DNA of 6,340 nucleotides from Anaerolineales bacterium (lineage in GTDB: Bacteria > Chloroflexota > Anaerolineae > Anaerolineales > DRMV01). Position 1 is the stretch's first letter, and each line of letters starts with the position of its first letter. Made by a program: the position numbers and the translations under genes. The DNA lies in assembly GCA_027026295.1 (NCBI GenBank), contig JALVOR010000084.1, positions 1-6,340 on the forward strand, read 5' to 3'. Positions 1 to 6,340 of the stretch are shown one piece after another. The notes below the pieces were generated by a model that saw nothing but the letters and a program-made list of their open reading frames with translations, was not told the DNA's origin and ran no database searches.

Positions 1-759
1 CTCAGGGGAAACCACGTGTATGCCCAGCCCGGCGGCTTTTAGCCCCACCCGCCCCTGCGGCCAGGCGTTGGCTTCAAGGGCATAGACACCCTGCCAGGGC
101 AAATGCACCCGGGCAACTTCGCCCCCGCGCAGGGCGAGGGCGTATCGGGCATATTGCCCGTTGCGGTTCAACCCGTGTAGCCGCAACGAAAAAGGATGCT
201 CGGTTTTGAAAACGAAGGGGGACAGCAAACCGCCGCGCGGCTGCTGCCAGCGGGAAGGCAGCCAATGCACTACCGTGAGGGGCTGACCGTTTTCTTTCGC
301 CTTCCGGGCTTCGGCGCGGCGCGGGGCGTCGGGGGCAAGCACCAGCCCGAAGAACAGCAAATCGCGGGCGCGGGCTTCGCTGCTTTCCCGCAAAAGCCAG
401 GGTGCACTTGCCATGATGCTTTCCGGCGACACGCCTCGCTGCAACGCCTCGACGGTTTCCCCCTGAAAAACCCATGTGGGCACCACCCAGCCCTGAAGAT
501 CACCCACCTGCACCCGACCGACTTCGGGCGCACGCGCGGCTTCCCCCTCCGTCCGCAGCAGCACGCCGCGTTCCCCCAGCACATGCGAAAGTGCCAGCAC
601 CAGCGCCTTGGCAGCCGCCAGACGGCGCAGGCGCTTTCCCCACGGGCCGCGCAGCCGCGGCAACAGGCGATAGCCCGCCTGCAGGGCGTACGTTATCCCA
701 GCATAGCCCCAAACATCGCGAAAAGGTTGACGAGAGAATTCTTCAGCCGCTCGGCACAT
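1..759 (-). CDS. Unrecognised protein, N-terminal part (runs off left edge)
   Basis: This minus-strand frame stays open from an ATG at 759 to the window edge, giving 253 codons with no stop; the rest of the gene lies outside. I do not recognise the family. Residues 14-53 are rich in Arg, Lys and aromatic residues, residues 47-63 form a short hydrophobic stretch, and roughly residues 150-253 look beta-strand rich, alternating hydrophobic and polar residues with many Gly and Trp. No signal peptide or catalytic motif is visible. The ATG at 759 overlaps the end of the upstream protease gene by 67 bp and has no clear ribosome binding site. A TTG at 663 or GTG at 600, just past the protease stop, are other possible starts. 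The same strand and tight packing suggest co-transcription with the protease gene. The open frame and codon pattern support a real gene; the start is uncertain. Confidence 0.55.
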   Translation of the reverse strand, partial: MCRAAEEFSRQPFRDVWGYAGITYALQAGYRLLPRLRGPWGKRLRRLAAAKALVLALSHVLGERGVLLRTEGEAARAPEVGRVQVGDLQGWVVPTWVFQGETVEALQRGVSPESIMASAPWLLRESSEARARDLLFFGLVLAPDAPRRAEARKAKENGQPLTVVHWLPSRWQQPRGGLLSPFVFKTEHPFSLRLHGLNRNGQYARYALALRGGEVARVHLPWQGVYALEANAWPQGRVGLKAAGLGIHVVSPE

Positions 760-1727
760 GCTTTTTTGTCGCCCGGTTTCGACTGGCGGGAGGTGTAGGC
801 GGCGACCATGCCAAAAGCCAGCAACATCACGGGGAGGACCACCCAACCGGCTTCCGGGCCGAACGCGCCGCCGGTCAGCCACGCGGGGCCGGTGAGGCGG
901 GTTTGCAGCAGGCTGAACGACCACATGCCGCTCACTGGGAAGCCAAACACCGTGCCCTCGAAGAAATTCCAGCCGAAGTGCATGCCGATGGGCAGCCAGA
1001 GGGTATCGCTGCACACATAGGCATAGGCAAGGAACATGCCGCCGAGGAACATGCCGCCGGCAGCAAGCCCATCGAAGTGCCCGTTCCGCAAATGCAGCAG
1101 CGCGAAAAAGGCGCTCGAAACCACCGCGCCCGCCAGCCTCGCCGCCGCTCCCGGCAACGGGGATGTCCCCGGCAGCCGCCCTGCCGTAAGGCGATGATAC
1201 CCCTCGGCAACGACCTGCAGCCAGAAACCGCGTACCCAGATTTCCTCACCCCATGCCACCAACGCCCACAGCAACACCGCTTCGCCCAAAGGCACAAAAT
1301 AACTCTGCCACGCCTTCAAAGGCGCAAACTGCACCCGGGCTGCACCCAAGACAATCAACACCACCCACAACAGGGCTTGGGCTACCGCCATGCTGAACAC
1401 ACCAAACGACGTATCCCGTATGGCAGCCACGTTGAAGCGCAAGCCCAGTTGCGCCCACGAACGCCGTTGCAGCCAGCGCCAGGTAAGCCATGTCGCCGCG
1501 GTGACCGCCAGCACTTCGGCGGTGAGCGCCCCCAACGCTGTGTTGGGGAAAACGCCGGCTGCCCTGAGCGCCCCCGCCCCGGCAAACACTATGACCGTGT
1601 GCAAGAAAAGCCCCCCCAACACCCTCGCCCACGGCTGCACGTGCCCCTTTAAGGTTTCCCAGCGCTCGCCCACCAACCTTGCGGTGGACGTAACCACGAT
1701 GTTTTCCTGTTTCAGTTGTTCAATCAT
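693..1727 (-). CDS. CPBP (CAAX-like) family intramembrane metalloprotease
   Basis: A 344-residue polytopic membrane protein with the three conserved CPBP motifs: EExxxR (Glu161, Glu162, Arg166), FxxxH (Phe208, His212) and HxxxN (His250, Asn254). In this family, related to Rce1 and the Abi proteins, these Glu, His and Asn residues form the metal-binding or catalytic site inside the membrane. Hydrophobic segments lie near residues 35-55, 66-84, 108-130, 143-160, 198-213, 221-240 and 292-312, and a charged soluble tail follows to 344. Substrate is unknown: bacterial members act in peptide processing, bacteriocin immunity or protein maturation. I chose the ATG at 1727 because GAGG lies 8 nt upstream; an in-frame ATG at 1757 has no such site. 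A GTG at 1697, preceded by AGGA at 7 nt, is an alternative that fits better with a promoter-like sequence just upstream. The gene is divergent from gmd and probably independent of the sugar pathway. Confidence 0.9.
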   Translation of the reverse strand: MIEQLKQENIVVTSTARLVGERWETLKGHVQPWARVLGGLFLHTVIVFAGAGALRAAGVFPNTALGALTAEVLAVTAATWLTWRWLQRRSWAQLGLRFNVAAIRDTSFGVFSMAVAQALLWVVLIVLGAARVQFAPLKAWQSYFVPLGEAVLLWALVAWGEEIWVRGFWLQVVAEGYHRLTAGRLPGTSPLPGAAARLAGAVVSSAFFALLHLRNGHFDGLAAGGMFLGGMFLAYAYVCSDTLWLPIGMHFGWNFFEGTVFGFPVSGMWSFSLLQTRLTGPAWLTGGAFGPEAGWVVLPVMLLAFGMVAAYTSRQSKPGDKKACAERLKNSLVNLFAMFGAMLG

Positions 1728-1728
1728 A

Positions 1729-1757
1729 AGTATAGCCTCGCAGAAATGGCATGGCAA
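1729..1757 (-). promoter_or_regulatory. Sigma70-like promoter candidate for the protease gene
   Basis: Reading the minus strand, TTGCCA (1757-1752), a 17-nt spacer and TATACT (1734-1729) match the sigma70 consensus at 5 of 6 positions in each box with ideal spacing. Transcription would begin near 1722, just inside the ATG at 1727. Either the protein starts downstream (GTG at 1697) or the match is accidental and the true promoter lies further upstream. Confidence 0.4.
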
Positions 1758-1857
1758 GCGGTTCGAAGAGACCGTTGCAACTTCGCTGCCAACGCAGCCA
1801 AGGCATCGGGTTGTCCCACCCTTCTCCCCAAATTCTGCCTCCGCCTCACAAGTGGGT

Positions 1858-1863
1858 TATAAT
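1858..1863 (+). promoter_or_regulatory. Probable -10 box for the gmd operon
   Basis: A perfect TATAAT lies 37 nt before the gmd start in an otherwise GC-rich region, which would give a leader of about 30 nt. The -35 region is weak: at 17-nt spacing it reads CTGCCT, and TTCTGC sits at 19 nt. The promoter may need an activator or an alternative -35 contact. This is the only good -10 candidate in front of the plus-strand genes. Confidence 0.5.
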
Positions 1864-1878
1864 AAGGCGCGTTTTTGA

Positions 1879-4320
<2,442 letters not shown>

Positions 4321-4495
4321 GAGCCTATCCGAAAATACTTCACAGATGCGTCACTGCGAGGCGGGCTGAGCAATGACGAAGCCCGCCGAAGCAGTCTCCT
4401 GGCTGCCGAAAAGGGGATTGCTTCGCCCCGGAGCCTGCGCCGAGCGCAGCGAGGGGGGGCTCGCAATGACATCACCACGATTTTCCGGATGGAGT
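4321..4495. mobile_element. MITE-like non-autonomous insertion between fcl and wzm
   Basis: A 175-bp element without a credible gene, flanked by direct CTAA repeats (4317-4320 and 4496-4499). Its ends are imperfect inverted repeats: GAGCCTATCCGAAAAT at the left and, read inward from the right end, ACTCCATCCGGAAAAT. Inside lie two more inverted pairs: TCACTGCGAG (4351-4360) against CTCGCAATGA (4460-4469, 9 of 10 paired), and 4387-4399 against 4413-4425 (11 of 13). Each arm has its own hairpin. The short terminal repeats, 4-bp duplication and lack of a transposase make this a MITE. A CTAA duplication and GAG-type ends would suit mobilisation by an IS5-superfamily transposase, but that is an inference. 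The inner motif resembles the widespread TCATTGCGAG/GAAGCAATC dispersed repeats of bacterial genomes, from memory only. Confidence 0.8.
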
Positions 4496-4499
4496 CTAA
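4496..4499 (+). repeat. Right target-site duplication (CTAA)
   Basis: Second copy of the 4-bp duplication, directly after the right terminal inverted repeat and 9 nt before the wzm start codon. Confidence 0.7.
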
Positions 4500-4508
4500 G
4501 TAAAACTT

Positions 4509-5351
4509 ATGCCGCCTTCCCCTTCCCCTGCCGACGAAGTCATCATCGTGCGCCCTTCCCGCGGGTGGTTAGACCTCAACCTGCGGGAAGTGTGGCGTTA
4601 TCGGGAGTTGATTTACTTCCTGACGTGGCGCGACATCAAGGTGCGCTACAAGCAAACCTTTTTGGGCGCTTCGTGGGCGGTGTTGCAGCCCTTCCTGACA
4701 ATGGTGGTGTTCACCCTGTTCTTCGGGCGGCTGGCGAAAATTCCCTCCGACAACGTCCCTTACCCCGTCTTTTCCTACGCCGCGCTGCTGCCGTGGCAGT
4801 TGTTTTCCAAGGCGCTCAACGATGCCGGACGCTCGCTGGTCGCCAACCGCAACATGATTACCAAGGTTTACTTCCCGCGGCTGGCTATTCCCATTGCTTC
4901 GCTGCTGGGCGGCGTGGTGGATTTCACCATCGCTTTTCTGGTGCTGCTGGCGATGATGGCCTACTACGGCATCGCCCCTACTGCCCATGCGTGGACGCTG
5001 TTGCTCTTCCTGCTGCTGGCGCTGGTCACCGCGCTGGGCATCGGGCTGTGGCTCTCCGCCCTCAACGTGCTTTACCGCGACGTGGGCTATACCCTGCCCT
5101 TCCTCACCCAGGCGTGGATGTTCATCACCCCCATCGCCTACTCTTCCACCCTGGTGCCCGCCAAATGGCGGCTGCTCTACGCCCTCAACCCTATGGCAGG
5201 CGTGGTCAACGGCTTCCGCTGGGCGCTGCTCGATACCCCTACCGGTCCCGATGCCTCGCTGTGGGTTTCCGTGGCGGTTTCCTTAGTGCTGCTGGTGAGC
5301 GGCCTGTTCTTCTTCCGCCGCATGGAACGCCAGTTCGCCGACCGCGTCTAA
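4509..5351 (+). CDS. wzm: Polysaccharide ABC transporter permease (ABC-2 type, Wzm-like)
   Basis: Inner-membrane subunit that, as a dimer with the Wzt-like ATPase encoded next, exports lipid-linked O-antigen, teichoic acid or similar glycan. The 280-residue protein has the standard family layout: a short cytoplasmic N-terminus with an amphipathic region (residues 22-50, containing WRYRELIYFLTWRDIKVRYK) followed by about six membrane segments near 57-76, 88-105, 128-152, 160-183, 195-215 and 251-269. The loop motif LNPMAG at 226-231, followed by GFRWALL, is typical of polysaccharide ABC-2 permeases. The C-terminus is basic (FRRMERQ). No good ribosome binding site precedes the ATG at 4509; the nearest purine run, GGAG at 4491-4494, lies 14 nt away inside the inserted element. 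Before insertion the start would have been 9 nt from the fcl stop, consistent with coupling. The transported glycan cannot be told from this subunit. Confidence 0.93.
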   Translation: MPPSPSPADEVIIVRPSRGWLDLNLREVWRYRELIYFLTWRDIKVRYKQTFLGASWAVLQPFLTMVVFTLFFGRLAKIPSDNVPYPVFSYAALLPWQLFSKALNDAGRSLVANRNMITKVYFPRLAIPIASLLGGVVDFTIAFLVLLAMMAYYGIAPTAHAWTLLLFLLLALVTALGIGLWLSALNVLYRDVGYTLPFLTQAWMFITPIAYSSTLVPAKWRLLYALNPMAGVVNGFRWALLDTPTGPDASLWVSVAVSLVLLVSGLFFFRRMERQFADRV

Positions 5352-5354
5352 CCC

Positions 5355-5394
5355 CCGACGACCCGACTATCTGACTATCTGACGACCTGACTAT
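5355..5394 (+). repeat. Five 8-bp tandem repeats between wzm and wzt
   Basis: Five contiguous octamers fill most of the 46-nt gap between the permease stop and the ATPase start: ccgacgac, ccgactat, ctgactat, ctgacgac, ctgactat. They follow the pattern CYGAC(TAT/GAC). The array ends 3 nt before the ATG at 5398 and occupies the place where a ribosome binding site would be; none is visible. Confidence 0.75.
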
Positions 5395-5397
5395 CCC

Positions 5398-6340
<943 letters not shown>

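Noticed and set aside
196..798. Plus-strand open frame of 200 codons opposite the left-edge gene
   Set aside because: Biased composition, no motif and no ribosome binding site; the minus-strand frame here is longer, continuous to the edge and more protein-like.
474..1652. Long plus-strand open frame of 392 codons opposite the protease gene
   Set aside because: It is antisense to a gene with three intact CPBP motifs, and its translation is dominated by Pro, Arg, His and Gln, typical of a high-GC shadow frame.
1774..1781. GTTGCAAC palindrome in the divergent intergenic region as an operator
   Set aside because: A single 8-bp palindrome can arise by chance, with no second copy or matching regulator gene in the window.
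4360..4449. Hairpins in the inserted element as an intrinsic terminator of fcl
   Set aside because: Neither stem is followed by a T-run on either strand; they are better explained as internal symmetry of the element, although an effect on transcription remains possible.
4373..5374. Plus-strand open frame of 333 codons starting inside the inserted element
   Set aside because: It overlaps wzm in another frame, its start lies in the repeat, and its translation lacks the hydrophobic pattern that the wzm frame shows clearly.
5355..5394. Tandem octamers as a CRISPR array
   Set aside because: The units are contiguous and only 8 bp, with no spacers and no cas genes.

Overview
The window is GC-rich bacterial DNA with dense coding. 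It carries part of a surface-polysaccharide locus that makes GDP-L-fucose and exports a glycan through an ABC transporter. Two minus-strand genes, unrelated by sequence to that locus, lie upstream. The organism cannot be fixed from sequence alone. The gene style (gmd/fcl next to ABC-2 glycan export genes) and a dispersed-repeat-like element would fit a Chloroflexota (Anaerolineae-like) or other environmental bacterium, but this is a weak inference.

Layout. Positions 1-759 (minus) hold the first 253 codons of an unrecognised gene that runs off the left edge. Positions 693-1727 (minus) encode a CPBP/CAAX-type intramembrane protease with all three family motifs. A 172-bp divergent intergenic region (1728-1899) carries promoter-like sequences for both directions. 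On the plus strand follow gmd (1900-2871), gmm (2868-3359, ATGA overlap) and fcl (3373-4320). A 175-bp non-coding MITE-like insertion comes next (4321-4495), then a wzm-type permease (4509-5351), a 5 x 8-bp tandem repeat (5355-5394), and a wzt-type ATPase (5398 onward) cut by the right edge.

How the genes work together. Gmd converts GDP-D-mannose to GDP-4-keto-6-deoxy-D-mannose, and Fcl epimerises and reduces this to GDP-L-fucose. Gmm hydrolyses GDP-mannose and may tune the precursor pool. The Wzm/Wzt pair would move a finished lipid-linked glycan across the inner membrane. Wzt appears to begin a C-terminal carbohydrate-binding domain before the window ends, as in transporters that recognise a particular chain end. 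No glycosyltransferase lies inside the window; those would be expected to the right.

The most notable structure is the element between fcl and wzm. It has terminal inverted repeats, nested inner inverted repeats and a CTAA target duplication whose left copy contains the fcl stop codon. Removing it leaves fcl and wzm only 9 nt apart, so it seems to have inserted into a compact operon. I see no clearly new defence or signalling system here; the enzymes belong to well-known families.
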